From Chloroflexi bacterium OHK40 (lineage in GTDB: Bacteria; Chloroflexota; Chloroflexia; Chloroflexales; Chloroflexaceae), in assembly GCA_004367505.1 (NCBI GenBank), contig SFCB01000106.1, positions 1 to 47,407 of the forward strand: a stretch of DNA of 47,407 nt, in the 5' to 3' direction. Shown in pieces: positions 34,218 through 43,300 of the stretch. Under the pieces are notes generated by a model. That model had not been told where the DNA came from and ran no database searches. It saw nothing but the letters and a program-made list of their open reading frames with translations. Each line of letters begins with the position of its first letter. Position 1 is the first letter of the stretch. The position numbers and the translations under genes were made by a program.

Positions 34218-34670
34218 TCAGCGCACCTCAACCACCATCTCCACCTCCACAGCGTAGTTGAAGGGGATCGTCATCCCCACCGCGCTGCGGGCGTGCCGTC
34301 CCGCCTCGCCGAAAACCTCCCGTAGCAGGTCGCTGCAGCCGTGGATCACACCGGGCGTGTTGTCGAACCCCGGCGCCACGTTGACCATGCCCAACACTTT
34401 TACAACCTGCACGACCGCATCCAGACTGCCCGTGAGCGCCTTCACCGCGCGCAGGCAACCCAGGGCACAAAGCCGGGCGGCCTCGTAACCCACCTCAACC
34501 GTCAGGTCCGCGCCGAGTTTTCCTTTGATCTCCCGGTCGCCCCAGCGCGAGACTGAGCCCGCCGTGAAGATCAGGTTCCCCGTGCGCACCGCGAGCATAA
34601 ACCGGCCCACGTCCAGCTCAACCGGCTCCAGCGTGTAGCCCAGCTCCCGCAGCCGCTCCTCGTACGACAC
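34218..34670 (-). CDS. RidA (YjgF/YER057c/UK114)-family protein
   Basis: A 150-residue member of the RidA-like deaminase family, whose archetype hydrolyses reactive imine or enamine intermediates released by PLP enzymes. The segment GNLIFTAGSVSRWGD matches the family AGQ strand, and the Arg of HARSAVGMTIPFNYAVEVEMV occupies the position of the substrate-binding arginine. The protein is longer than RidA itself and fits the related subfamily of about 150 residues with an AGS variant, so the exact substrate is uncertain. It converges with the SPFH gene (7-base gap) and lies about 290 bases after the sugar-kinase gene in the same direction. Confidence 0.85.
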   Translation of the reverse strand: MSYEERLRELGYTLEPVELDVGRFMLAVRTGNLIFTAGSVSRWGDREIKGKLGADLTVEVGYEAARLCALGCLRAVKALTGSLDAVVQVVKVLGMVNVAPGFDNTPGVIHGCSDLLREVFGEAGRHARSAVGMTIPFNYAVEVEMVVEVR

Positions 34671-34957
34671 GGTGGCTTCCTTTCACAAGCGCCGCGAACT
34701 CCCGCAGCCGCCCGCGTATACTACCAGACGATTGTCCATCTGCCACACCCCGGGAGCGCGGGCCTCTGGCAGGAACGGATGGTTCTCCCTGAACCATCCC
34801 CGCCCACACCGAAACCCGGCACCCGCCCCGCCTGAGGGCATGCAGAACCCCGGTATTCGACCCGCTCAGCCGGAGGGCGTCGCTGCGCCCGCGCACAGGA
34901 GTTCACGCCCCAGCATGGGTGGAGCGACGCGCCGGTTCCTGGCACCCGGTTCTGGCT

Positions 34958-36406
34958 CTAATCCGCCCACCCCGCCCACGCCACCCCGGCGGCCATGGAG
35001 CCCGGCGAGGTGCCGCCGAGCACCCGGGCAGCCCGACCAGTGGCGGCACGATAGCGCGCGGCCACTTCGGCCACCGCTGCCTCGCTGTCGCGCCGGGCCA
35101 GTACCGCCACAGTGCCACCGCTGCCGCCGCCGGTGATCTTGGCGCCGTAGAGGCCGGCCCCCGCTCCCACCTCCCGCACCAGATCCACGAGCAAGTCGGT
35201 GCCATCGCTACCGAGGCCGCAGGCGCTGTAGCTCGCGTGGCTCTGCTCCATCAACTCGCCGAGCAGCCGTCGCTCTTCCTCACCCACGGCGCCCCCGGCC
35301 AGCAACGCGCGGAAGAGCCGCACTCGCTGCTGCTCATAGATCGGGTGGGCCGCGCAGGCGCGTACCGCGTAGGTTCTGGCAGGGTCCACGCGCGTCACCG
35401 TGTCGGTGATCCCGCCGTAGCGCGCCAGAAAGGCCGCCCCCTCAATCTGCTCCGGCACATGATCCCGGTAGCGGCGCTCCCACTCCGCCGGGGTAAGGTT
35501 TGCCAGGTAGCCGCCCCAGCGCGGATCATCCACCGTCACCCGGCCCGGCCCGGCAGGCGCCACGCCCAGCCCGGCCAACTCGGCCACGATCCGGTAGCCC
35601 ATGAAGGCGCCCACCCGCACCGCTCCGTAGTCGCTCCCACCCACGGCGTGGCGGAGCCCCGAGTCGATGCCCCAGATCGCCAGACCTTCCGGCAGGGCCA
35701 CCGGAGGCTCCAACTCGGCCGGCTGGCAACGCAGGGCCAGCAGCCGGCCGCCATCACCACAGGCGACCGTCATCTGGTCCATTACGCCACACGGCGCGCC
35801 AACCACCAGATTCTCCGCCCGCTGGCAGAGCACGGCCAACTCGCGGCCCTCCAGCGCGACGCCGAAGAGCGCCGCCGCCGCCCGTAACACGGCAACTTCG
35901 ATCGCGGCCGAGGAACTTACTCCTTTGCCAGCGGGCACCGTCGAGGCCACCAGAATGCGCAGCCCCCCGTTGATGGTCATGCCCCGCGCCCGTGCCAGCA
36001 CCAGCAGGGGCCCGATTACATAGGCCGCCCAGGCCTGTGCTGGCACGCCTGTGAGCAGGCTGTGGGCCGCAGCTTCGTCGAGGGGCACCCCACCAGGCGC
36101 GAGCGCCGCGAGATCGACGCGCGCCTCCAGCGGACGGGCACCTGGCTCTTCAGGGAGGCTCCGCACATGGATAGCGGGAGCCTCGGAGCGCTGCACGGCG
36201 GCAAAGGTGGCACAGGCCAGGGGCAACTCCAGCACCAGAGCGCCGGAGTAGTCGGCGATCCCACCCATCAGATCAAGGCGGCCCGGCGCGCGGGCCACAG
36301 CGATCGGCACGCCGGGGTCGAACAGGTCACTGTTAGCGTTGATCGCCGCAAGGAATCCCGGCAAGTCGGGCAGCTCAGCGGCCGGTGGTTGGATCAGGCG
36401 CCACAT
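34958..36406 (-). CDS. GHMP-family sugar kinase, L-arabinokinase/galactokinase type
   Basis: A 482-residue GHMP kinase. The N-terminal signature is [19 protein letters not shown] (about residue 40), where classical galactokinases have GRxNLIGEHxDYN; the GGIADYSG form is the one I know from plant L-arabinokinase (ARA1) and related bacterial proteins. The phosphate-binding loop is [17 protein letters not shown] (about 170) and the third GHMP motif is [15 protein letters not shown] (about 430). It makes a sugar-1-phosphate from galactose or L-arabinose. galT lies directly upstream (99-base gap) and a GH51 arabinofuranosidase sits on the other side of the regulator, so either substrate is plausible. 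The ATG at 36406 is chosen because GGAGGA precedes it; the longer frame upstream lacks conserved sequence. Confidence 0.85.
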   Translation of the reverse strand: MWRLIQPPAAELPDLPGFLAAINANSDLFDPGVPIAVARAPGRLDLMGGIADYSGALVLELPLACATFAAVQRSEAPAIHVRSLPEEPGARPLEARVDLAALAPGGVPLDEAAAHSLLTGVPAQAWAAYVIGPLLVLARARGMTINGGLRILVASTVPAGKGVSSSAAIEVAVLRAAAALFGVALEGRELAVLCQRAENLVVGAPCGVMDQMTVACGDGGRLLALRCQPAELEPPVALPEGLAIWGIDSGLRHAVGGSDYGAVRVGAFMGYRIVAELAGLGVAPAGPGRVTVDDPRWGGYLANLTPAEWERRYRDHVPEQIEGAAFLARYGGITDTVTRVDPARTYAVRACAAHPIYEQQRVRLFRALLAGGAVGEEERRLLGELMEQSHASYSACGLGSDGTDLLVDLVREVGAGAGLYGAKITGGGSGGTVAVLARRDSEAAVAEVAARYRAATGRAARVLGGTSPGSMAAGVAWAGWAD

Positions 36407-36505
36407 CGGGGGGGGTCCTCCAGCAACTTCACAAGCGTTCAGCAGCTCGCGCGGTGCCACCTGGCACGCCCCATCGCCTGGGGAGCAACGCGGGAGCATC
36501 GGAGA

Positions 36506-37555
36506 TCACGCAACCGCCTCGCGATAGTGGATGGCCGGGAGCGCCCGGAGCTCAGCGGCCTTCTCCTCGGGCGCCGTATCGCTCAGGAAATTGCCGCCGC
36601 CGATCTCAGGGCCAGCCAGGTACTTCAGCGTATTGGGGCGGCGCAAGGGCGGCAGAAACCCGATGAAGGCGTGAAAATCGCCGTAGTCGCCGCCATCGGT
36701 GGGCGCCTGGTGTAGCGGCATCACATAGGGGAATGGCTGGCGCCAGAGGTTATCGTAGCGCACCGTCACCGCCTTCAAGCCACGGGCCAGGCTCTCCACC
36801 TCAGCATCGCTCAGCGCATACAGATGAGGCACACTGCGGCGGGGCGCCAGGTAGACCTCATAGGCATAGCGCGCAAAGTAGGGCACAAAGGCGATCGTAT
36901 GCTCATCCTCGTAGATCACCCGCCGCCCATCACGCTGCTCGGCGGCGATAATCTCGGCGAAGAGCGCCCGCCCGGTCTCCTGGCGGTAGCGCCGCTGAGC
37001 CACAAGCTCGGTATCGAAGGTCTTCCAGGTAAAGTTCGTGGCATAAATCTGGCCGTGGGGGTGGGGATTACTCACCCCCACGGCCTCGCCCTTATTCTCA
37101 AAGATCAGCACCTGGCGCACCTCCGGACGCGCGCCGAGATCAAACGTCTCGCGCTGCCAGGTGCCAACGATCGCGGTGATCGCGGCGTGATCCATCTCGG
37201 CCAGCGTCAGGTCGTGGCGCGGACCGTAGCAGATCACCCGGGCCCGGCCCTCGGCACGACGCGCGCGGTCGGGCGACGCGGGCGCCACTGGCTCGGGCGC
37301 GTCGGGGCCAACGCATGGGTGATCGTTATCGAACACATACACGCCGCTATAGGCCGGGTTCCGGGCGCCACTCACGCGCGTGTTGCCAGGGCAGAGATAG
37401 CAGTCGGGCAGGTATGGTGGGGGCGGAGGCTCGGGGTCAACGAGCGTCTGGCCCACCCAGGGCCGGCCCTGACGGTGCGCCGCGACGATCACCCACTCCT
37501 CGCGCAGGGGATGCCAGCGCTCCTCCCAGCGCCCCCGAAGATCCTCACGGTTCAT
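36506..37555 (-). CDS. galT: Galactose-1-phosphate uridylyltransferase
   Basis: GalT exchanges UMP between UDP-glucose and galactose-1-phosphate in the Leloir pathway. The 349-residue product has the zinc-site pair CYLCPGN (about residue 52), the catalytic histidine triad in [10 protein letters not shown] (about 165) and the C-terminal [15 protein letters not shown] and [11 protein letters not shown] blocks. The ATG at 37555 ([10 protein letters not shown]) follows GGGGTGGAG; a GTG three codons upstream is possible. It precedes the sugar kinase and is divergent from the DeoR-type regulator. A dispersed repeat lies 30 bases upstream. Given the neighbours, a side role with L-arabinose-1-phosphate is conceivable but unproven. 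Confidence 0.94.
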   Translation of the reverse strand: MNREDLRGRWEERWHPLREEWVIVAAHRQGRPWVGQTLVDPEPPPPPYLPDCYLCPGNTRVSGARNPAYSGVYVFDNDHPCVGPDAPEPVAPASPDRARRAEGRARVICYGPRHDLTLAEMDHAAITAIVGTWQRETFDLGARPEVRQVLIFENKGEAVGVSNPHPHGQIYATNFTWKTFDTELVAQRRYRQETGRALFAEIIAAEQRDGRRVIYEDEHTIAFVPYFARYAYEVYLAPRRSVPHLYALSDAEVESLARGLKAVTVRYDNLWRQPFPYVMPLHQAPTDGGDYGDFHAFIGFLPPLRRPNTLKYLAGPEIGGGNFLSDTAPEEKAAELRALPAIHYREAVA

Positions 37556-37584
37556 AGGCTCCACCCCTCATACCACAGCAACCT

Positions 37585-37604
37585 GATGGCTCCCCAACGG
37601 TTCG
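37585..37604 (-). repeat. Dispersed upstream repeat, galT copy
   Basis: Minus-strand core CGAACCGTTGGGGAGCCATC, followed by CAGGTTG as in the hemG copy (12370-12389). It is 30 bases before the galT start, the same distance as at hemG. Confidence 0.55.
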
Positions 37605-37814
37605 TCCTCGCCTTCCAGACCGCCACACCCCGATCACCCGTGTGGCGCTCGGGAACGGTAGCGGTGACACCGTGGGAAGCGGCGTGGCCACGGTCATCTG
37701 CCGCCACCTCCCGCGCCCCCTCCCCGTTCGCGCCCGCGCCCTGCATGTTCGCAATAGTCGCACGTTGTGGCGCTTCCGTCAAGAGCGAAATGCTCGAACA
37801 AGCATCATTACTGC

Positions 37815-37862
37815 ACGTTCGCGCAAGATTTGCTTGACGTTCGCGCATCGCCCGGGTATAGT
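37815..37862 (+). promoter_or_regulatory. DeoR-regulator promoter with direct-repeat operator
   Basis: TTGACG (37834-37839) and TATAGT (37857-37862) are 17 bases apart. The 11-mer ACGTTCGCGCA occurs at 37815-37825 and again at 37837-37847, exactly 22 bp (two helical turns) later, the second copy covering the -35. A partial relative (ATGTTCGCAA) lies near 37745. DeoR-family proteins often bind repeated TTCG-containing sites, so autoregulation is likely. Confidence 0.6.
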
Positions 37863-37904
37863 GAGCGGCAGCAGGGCGGCACACACGCAGGCAGCGAGGA
37901 ACCG

Positions 37905-38681
37905 ATGGGCAAGGCGGAGGCCCGCTCCGCATTCATCGTGCAGGAGCTTACGCGCCACGGCGCCGTGACAGTCGAGGCCCTGGCCGCACAGCTGGCGGTG
38001 GACAGCTCCACCATCCGGCGCGACCTGGAGCGCCTTGAGCGGCAGCGCATCCTGCGGCGAGTCCACGGCGGCGCCGTCTACGCCGATTCGCTCACCTACG
38101 CCCACGATCTCACCTTCCAGGGCAACATGGGCAAGCGGGTAGCGGAGAAGACCCGCATCGCCGCAGCCGCCGCCAGCCTGATCGCTCCCGGCGATACGAT
38201 CGCGCTCTCCCCCGGCAGTACCACTACCTTCCTCGCCCGCGCCATTCGCCAACAGCCGATCCGCCCGCTCACCGTCGTCACCAACGCCGTGAACATTGCC
38301 GTGGAGCTCAACGCCATCCCCGAGCTCACTCTGGTACTCACCGGCGGCATGCAGCTGCCCGATTTCTTCGCCCTCGTCGGGCCGATCGCCGAGCAGACTC
38401 TGGGCGACCTCTACACCAACCTGGCCTTCGTCGGCATGCACGGCGTGAGCGCTGAGCACGGGCTTACCGGCCCCAACCAGCTTGAGGCGCTCACCTTCCG
38501 CGCCACGATGCGCCGCAGCCGCCGGACGATCGTGCTCGCCGATAGCTCCAAGCTCGGCCAGGTGGCCCTCTACCGAATCGCCCCGATTGAGGCCGCCCAG
38601 CATCTCATCACCGACGCCCCGGACGATCACCCGGAGCTGCGCGCCATCGCCGAGCGCGGCATCACCATCCAGTCTGTCTGA
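37905..38681 (+). CDS. DeoR-family transcriptional regulator
   Basis: A 258-residue regulator with an N-terminal helix-turn-helix (AVTVEALAAQLAVDSSTIRR, about 18-38, then RRVHGGAVY) and a C-terminal sugar-phosphate-sensing isomerase-like domain (LSPGSTTTFLARAI; VTNAVNIAVEL; LADSSKLGQVALYRIAPI). The family usually represses sugar-use genes and is relieved by a phosphorylated sugar. Here the natural inducer would be a sugar phosphate from the adjacent kinase. The ATG at 37905 follows GAGGA. It is divergent from galT and about 100 bases before the GH51 gene. Confidence 0.93.
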   Translation: MGKAEARSAFIVQELTRHGAVTVEALAAQLAVDSSTIRRDLERLERQRILRRVHGGAVYADSLTYAHDLTFQGNMGKRVAEKTRIAAAAASLIAPGDTIALSPGSTTTFLARAIRQQPIRPLTVVTNAVNIAVELNAIPELTLVLTGGMQLPDFFALVGPIAEQTLGDLYTNLAFVGMHGVSAEHGLTGPNQLEALTFRATMRRSRRTIVLADSSKLGQVALYRIAPIEAAQHLITDAPDDHPELRAIAERGITIQSV

Positions 38682-38779
38682 GCAGCGCCTGATCGCGGCG
38701 CACGCCCCGCCAGCACGCAAAAGCCTGAACGCACGTACCCAATCGCCAGTGTCCAACCTTGAACACCCGGGAGCTTGCG

Positions 38780-40288
38780 ATGCCCACCACCGGCCCCTCC
38801 GCCCGCATCAGCCTCGACAACGAGCGCACGATCGCCCCGATCTCGCCGCTGCTCTTCGGCGGATTCGCCGAGCATATGGGTCGCTGCGTCTACGGCGGCC
38901 TGTACGACCCCGGCTCGGCTCAGGCTGATGAGCGCGGCTTTCGCCGTGATGTGCAGGCCGCCCTGCGCGAGATGGGCATCAGCGTGCTACGCTACCCCGG
39001 CGGCAACTTTCTCAGTGGCTACCACTGGCGCGACGGCGTAGGCCCCCGGGAGCAACGCCCTCGCCGCCGCGACCTGGCATGGCAGTCGATCGAGACGAAC
39101 CAGTTCGGCACCGACGAGTTCCTCGCCTACTGCAAGACGATCGGCGCCGCGCCGATGCTCGGCGTCAACCTGGGCACCGGCACGATCGAGGAGGCCGGCG
39201 CTCTGGTCGAGTACTGCAACGCCCCCTCCGGTACCGCCACAGCCGACATGCGGGTGGCCAATGGCCACCCCGAACCCTACGGCGTGCGCTACTGGTGCCT
39301 CGGCAACGAGATGGACGGCCCGTGGCAGATCGGCCACCTCGACGCCCACGCCTACGCCGTCAAGGCCCGCGAGGCCGCCAAGATTATGCGCTGGCACGAT
39401 CCCGCGATCAAGCTCATTCTCTGCGGCTCCTCCCACACCGAGATGCCCAGCTACCCCGAGTGGGACCGGGTGGTGCTCGAGCACTGCTGGGACCAGGTTG
39501 ACTATCTCGCGCTTCACTATTACGCCACAAACTATGACAACGATACCGCCAGCTATCTCGCCTCGGCGGCCCAGTTCGAGCGCCAGGTGGACACCCTCGC
39601 GGGGCTGCTACGCTTCATGCAGGGCCGGCTTCGCTCGCGTCACAGCGTCAAGCTCTCCTGGGACGAGTGGAACGTCTGGTACAAGGACCGCTCGGGCCGG
39701 GGCAACTGGCAGGAAGCCCCGCCACTGAGTGAGGAGCAGTACAACCTGGAGGATGCCCTGGTTGTCGCCCAGTGGCTCAATGTCTTCCTGCGGCGCTGCG
39801 ATGTGCTGGAGATCGCCTGCCTGGCCCAGGTGGTCAATACGATCGCGCCACTCACCACCCGCGGCGATGCGCTGCTCCGCCAGACAACGTTCTACCCCTT
39901 CGTGATGGTCAGCCGCCACGCCGCCGGGGTCGCCCTCAGCCCACTGGTCGCCGCCCCCGAGCTCGAGACCGCGCGCTACGGCCCGCAGCCCCTGCTCGAC
40001 GTAGCGGCCAGCTACGCCGCCGACAGCGATCGCGGCGCTGTCTTTATCGTCAACCGCAGCCAGTCCGAGCCGCTGACGGCGGAGATCGCCTGGCGGGGCG
40101 TGGCTCCCCAGCGCGCCAGTACGATCATCAGGCTGGCCGGTAGCCACGTAAGGGCCGCCAACAGCTTCGAGCAGCCCGACACCATCGTTCCACGCCAGCT
40201 TCCGGGCGGCCCCATCCACGACGGCCGGCTGACGCTCGAGCTCCCGCCCCTCTCGTTCACCGTGGTGGCCACGGAGGGGTATCGCTGA
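38780..40288 (+). CDS. Alpha-L-arabinofuranosidase, GH51
   Basis: A 502-residue intracellular-type GH51 enzyme that releases L-arabinofuranose from arabino-oligosaccharides. Diagnostic sequences are [20 protein letters not shown] near the N terminus, [14 protein letters not shown], the acid/base glutamate in [11 protein letters not shown] (about residue 175) and the nucleophile glutamate in [11 protein letters not shown] (about 295). There is no signal peptide. The start at ATG 38780 follows GGGAG. Placement after the DeoR regulator and near the sugar kinase points to an arabinose-use module. Confidence 0.94.
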   Translation: MPTTGPSARISLDNERTIAPISPLLFGGFAEHMGRCVYGGLYDPGSAQADERGFRRDVQAALREMGISVLRYPGGNFLSGYHWRDGVGPREQRPRRRDLAWQSIETNQFGTDEFLAYCKTIGAAPMLGVNLGTGTIEEAGALVEYCNAPSGTATADMRVANGHPEPYGVRYWCLGNEMDGPWQIGHLDAHAYAVKAREAAKIMRWHDPAIKLILCGSSHTEMPSYPEWDRVVLEHCWDQVDYLALHYYATNYDNDTASYLASAAQFERQVDTLAGLLRFMQGRLRSRHSVKLSWDEWNVWYKDRSGRGNWQEAPPLSEEQYNLEDALVVAQWLNVFLRRCDVLEIACLAQVVNTIAPLTTRGDALLRQTTFYPFVMVSRHAAGVALSPLVAAPELETARYGPQPLLDVAASYAADSDRGAVFIVNRSQSEPLTAEIAWRGVAPQRASTIIRLAGSHVRAANSFEQPDTIVPRQLPGGPIHDGRLTLELPPLSFTVVATEGYR

Positions 40289-40294
40289 GGCGAG

Positions 40295-40359
40295 GGCGAG
40301 CGACAGGCGCCCCTGGCGCCACCGCCGGTGTGGTACAATCCTGGCGCCTGTCGCTCGCC
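40295..40359 (+). promoter_or_regulatory. smc promoter within a 17-bp perfect inverted repeat
   Basis: GGCGAGCGACAGGCGCC at 40295-40311 and its exact reverse complement at 40343-40359 flank a 31-base segment containing the extended -10 TGG-TACAAT (hexamer 40334-40339). The right arm therefore begins about at the transcription start, and the left arm covers the -35 area, where no consensus is seen. It starts seven bases after the arabinofuranosidase stop. It may be an operator pair, a hairpin ending the upstream transcript, or both. Confidence 0.65.
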
Positions 40360-40377
40360 TCCCTGTGTAGTCGCCGC

Positions 40378-43300
40378 ATGCACCTCAAGCGCCTCGAGAT
40401 CCAGGGCTTCAAAACCTTCGCCAGCCGCACCGTCTTCGAGTTTCGGCCAGGGATCACCGCCATCGTCGGCCCCAATGGCAGCGGCAAGTCGAACCTTGCC
40501 GACGCCGTGCGCTGGGTGCTTGGCGAGCAGAGCCTGGCCACCCTGCGCTGCAAGCGCTCCGAGGAGCTGATCTACGCCGGTGGCGGACGCCGCGCCCCCG
40601 CCGGGCTGGCCGAGGTGAGCCTGACGATCGACAACAGCGACCGCCTGCTCCCCCTCGACTTCGACGAGGTGACGATTACTCGGCGCGCCACCAGGGCCGG
40701 AGATAGCGAGTACGCCATCAACCGGGCCCGTGTGCGCCTGCGCGACCTGCTAGAGGCCACCGAGCCCCTCGGCGGCTCCTACACGATCATCAACCAGGGC
40801 CTGGTGGACGCCGCCCTGACCTTGCGCCCCGAGGAGCGCCGCCGTCTCTTCGAAGACGCCGCCGAGATCGGTGGCTTCGAGGCCCGCAAGGCCGAGGCGC
40901 TGCGCCGCCTCCGCGAGACGGATGCCAACCTCAACCGGCTGGGCGATCTACTGGCCGAACTGGAGCCGCGCCTGCGCTCGCTGCGGCGCCAGGCCACCCA
41001 GGCCCGCCAGCACCGCGAGCTCGTGGCCGAGCTCCAGCAACTCCAGACGCGCTTCTACCGCGAGCAGTGGCGCATCGCGAGCGCCCTCACGGAGCGCACC
41101 CGCGCCGAGGCGCTGCGCCTGGAGCAGGCCCTCGCCCAGGCCCGCGCCGAGCAGGCCGCCCGTGGCGCCGAGCTCCAGGCCCTCCGCGCCGCGCTGCGCG
41201 CCCGCCGCGACGAGCTCGGCGCCCTGCACCAGGAGAGCGCCGAACTCCACCGCCGCGCCGAGGCTGCCCAGCGCGATCTGGCGGTGGGCAACGAGCGCGT
41301 GGCCGCCCTGAGCCGCCGTGCCGAGGACATCGAGCGCCAGCGCAACGAGCTTGAGCTGCGCCGCCAGCGGATCGAGGAGGAAGCCAGCGCCGCCCGCGCC
41401 GACCTGGCCCACGGCGAGGCCGAGCTCGAGGAGCGCCACGCGGCCTTGCGCAGCGCCGAGGCCGAGCGTGCCGGCGCTGAGACGGCCCGTCGCGCCCTGG
41501 CCCAGGAGCTGCGCCTGGCCCAGGATGCCGCCCTGCGCGCGGCCACCAGCGCCGCCGAGCAGCGCACTCGTGGCGAGCAACTCCAGGCCCAGGAGGCGCG
41601 CCTCGCCCGCGAGGCTGCCGAGCTCCAGGCCGCCCACGCCCAGGCCGCCGAACGCCTGGCCGAGGCCCGGGCCCGCGCCGAGGCCGCCCGCGCCGAGGCC
41701 GCCCGCGCCGAGGCCGCCCACGCCGAGGCCGCCCGCGCCGAGCAGGCCGCCCGCGCCGAGCTCGACGAGCTACGCGCGGCCCGCGCCGCCGCCGACGAGG
41801 AGCGCGCCGCCGCCCGCCGCGCCCTCGCCGATGCCGAAGCCCGCCTCGACTCGCTCAGCCGCCTCGCTCGCTCCTACGCCGGGGCTTTTGCTGGCGTGCG
41901 GGCCGCTATGCAGTGGGCCGAGCGCACCAGCCGCCCCGGCTTCGCCCTCGTCCAGTCGATCATCCGTACCCCCGCCGAACTGGAGACCGCCGTCGAGGTG
42001 GCGCTTGGCTCGCGCCTCCAGAATATCGTCGTCGAGCGCTGGGAGGATGCCGAGGAGGCCATCGCGGAGCTGAAGCGCAGTGGCGCTGGCCGGGCGACCT
42101 TTATGCCCCTGGATACCATCAGGAGAACTGAGAACCGGGAACCGGCAACCAGCAACCAGGAACCGGGAACCGCGGTCCTCGGTGTGGCCGCCGACCTGGT
42201 GGACTACGACGACCGCTACGCGGCGGTGGCCCGGCAGCTCCTCGGGCGCGTGCTGATCGTCCGCGATCTGCCCACCGCCCGCGCTGAACTGCGGCGACTC
42301 CCCACCGGCTGGACGATCGTCACCCTCGGTGGCGAGCAGGTACATAGCGGCGGCTCACTAACAGGCGGCGCCCAGACCAAGGAGAGCGGGGCGCTGCGCC
42401 GCGAGCGCGAGCTGCGCGAGTTGCCCGGCCAGGTGGCCGCCGCCCGTGCCGCCCTCGAGGCCGCCGAGGCCCGCCGCGCCACCCTGGAGCGCCGCTCCCA
42501 GGAACTGGCCGCCAGCCTGCGCGAGCTAGAGGGCCGCGCCCGCGAGCGCCAGCGCCAGCTCGATCAGGCCCGCGCGACACTCGATGCCGCCGAGCGCAGG
42601 GTGGCCCAGGCCGAGCAGGAAGGCGCGTGGGCTGAACAGGGCCGCCGGCGCGTCGCTGAGGCGGCCGCCGAGCTCGCGGCCCAGCGCGAACAGGCCCTGG
42701 CCAGCCTCGCTGCCGCTACTGAGGCCGCCGCCACCGCCGAGGCCCGCCTGGCGGAACTGCGCGCTCGCCAGGAGGCCGAGGCTCAGGCCGACCGCGCTGC
42801 CCAGGAGCGCCTGGCGACCCTGCGCGCTGCCGTTGCCGCCGCTGAGGGTCAGCTTCGCGCCAGCCGGAGCCTCCTCGCGGCCCACGAGCAATCCCTCGGG
42901 CTTGTGGTCCGCCAGGCCGCCGATGCCGACCAGGCCCGCGCCGGCCTGGAAGCCGAACGGCAGGCGCTGGCCGCCGATCACGAACGGCTTGCGGCCGCCC
43001 ACGCCGCCCTGCTCGGCGCGATTGACGCTATCCGTGCCCGGATCGACCCCGCCGAGTTCGCGCTCCAGCACGAAGAGCAGCGCCTCACCGCACTCGAACA
43101 GGCCGAGGCCGCCGCGACCGCTACCCTGCTGGAGCACGAAGCCGCCCATAGCCGTGCCGCCCTGGAGGCTCAGCGCGCTGCGGATCGCCAGGAGGCCCTC
43201 GCCGAGCGCGCCGCGGCTGATGGGGTGGATGTCTTTGCTGACGAAGGACCAGGGGACGAGGGACAGGAGGACGGGAGGATCGGGCAGCAGGGGGAGGAAG

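Larger units (their letters stand above)
37556..37904. other. Divergent intergenic region, galT / DeoR regulator
   Basis: This 349-base gap holds the galT-side dispersed repeat (37585-37604), a series of TTCG/CGAA half-sites from about 37745 to 37847, and the regulator promoter (37834-37862). The TTCG-rich stretch is the likely binding region for the regulator. Confidence 0.65.
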
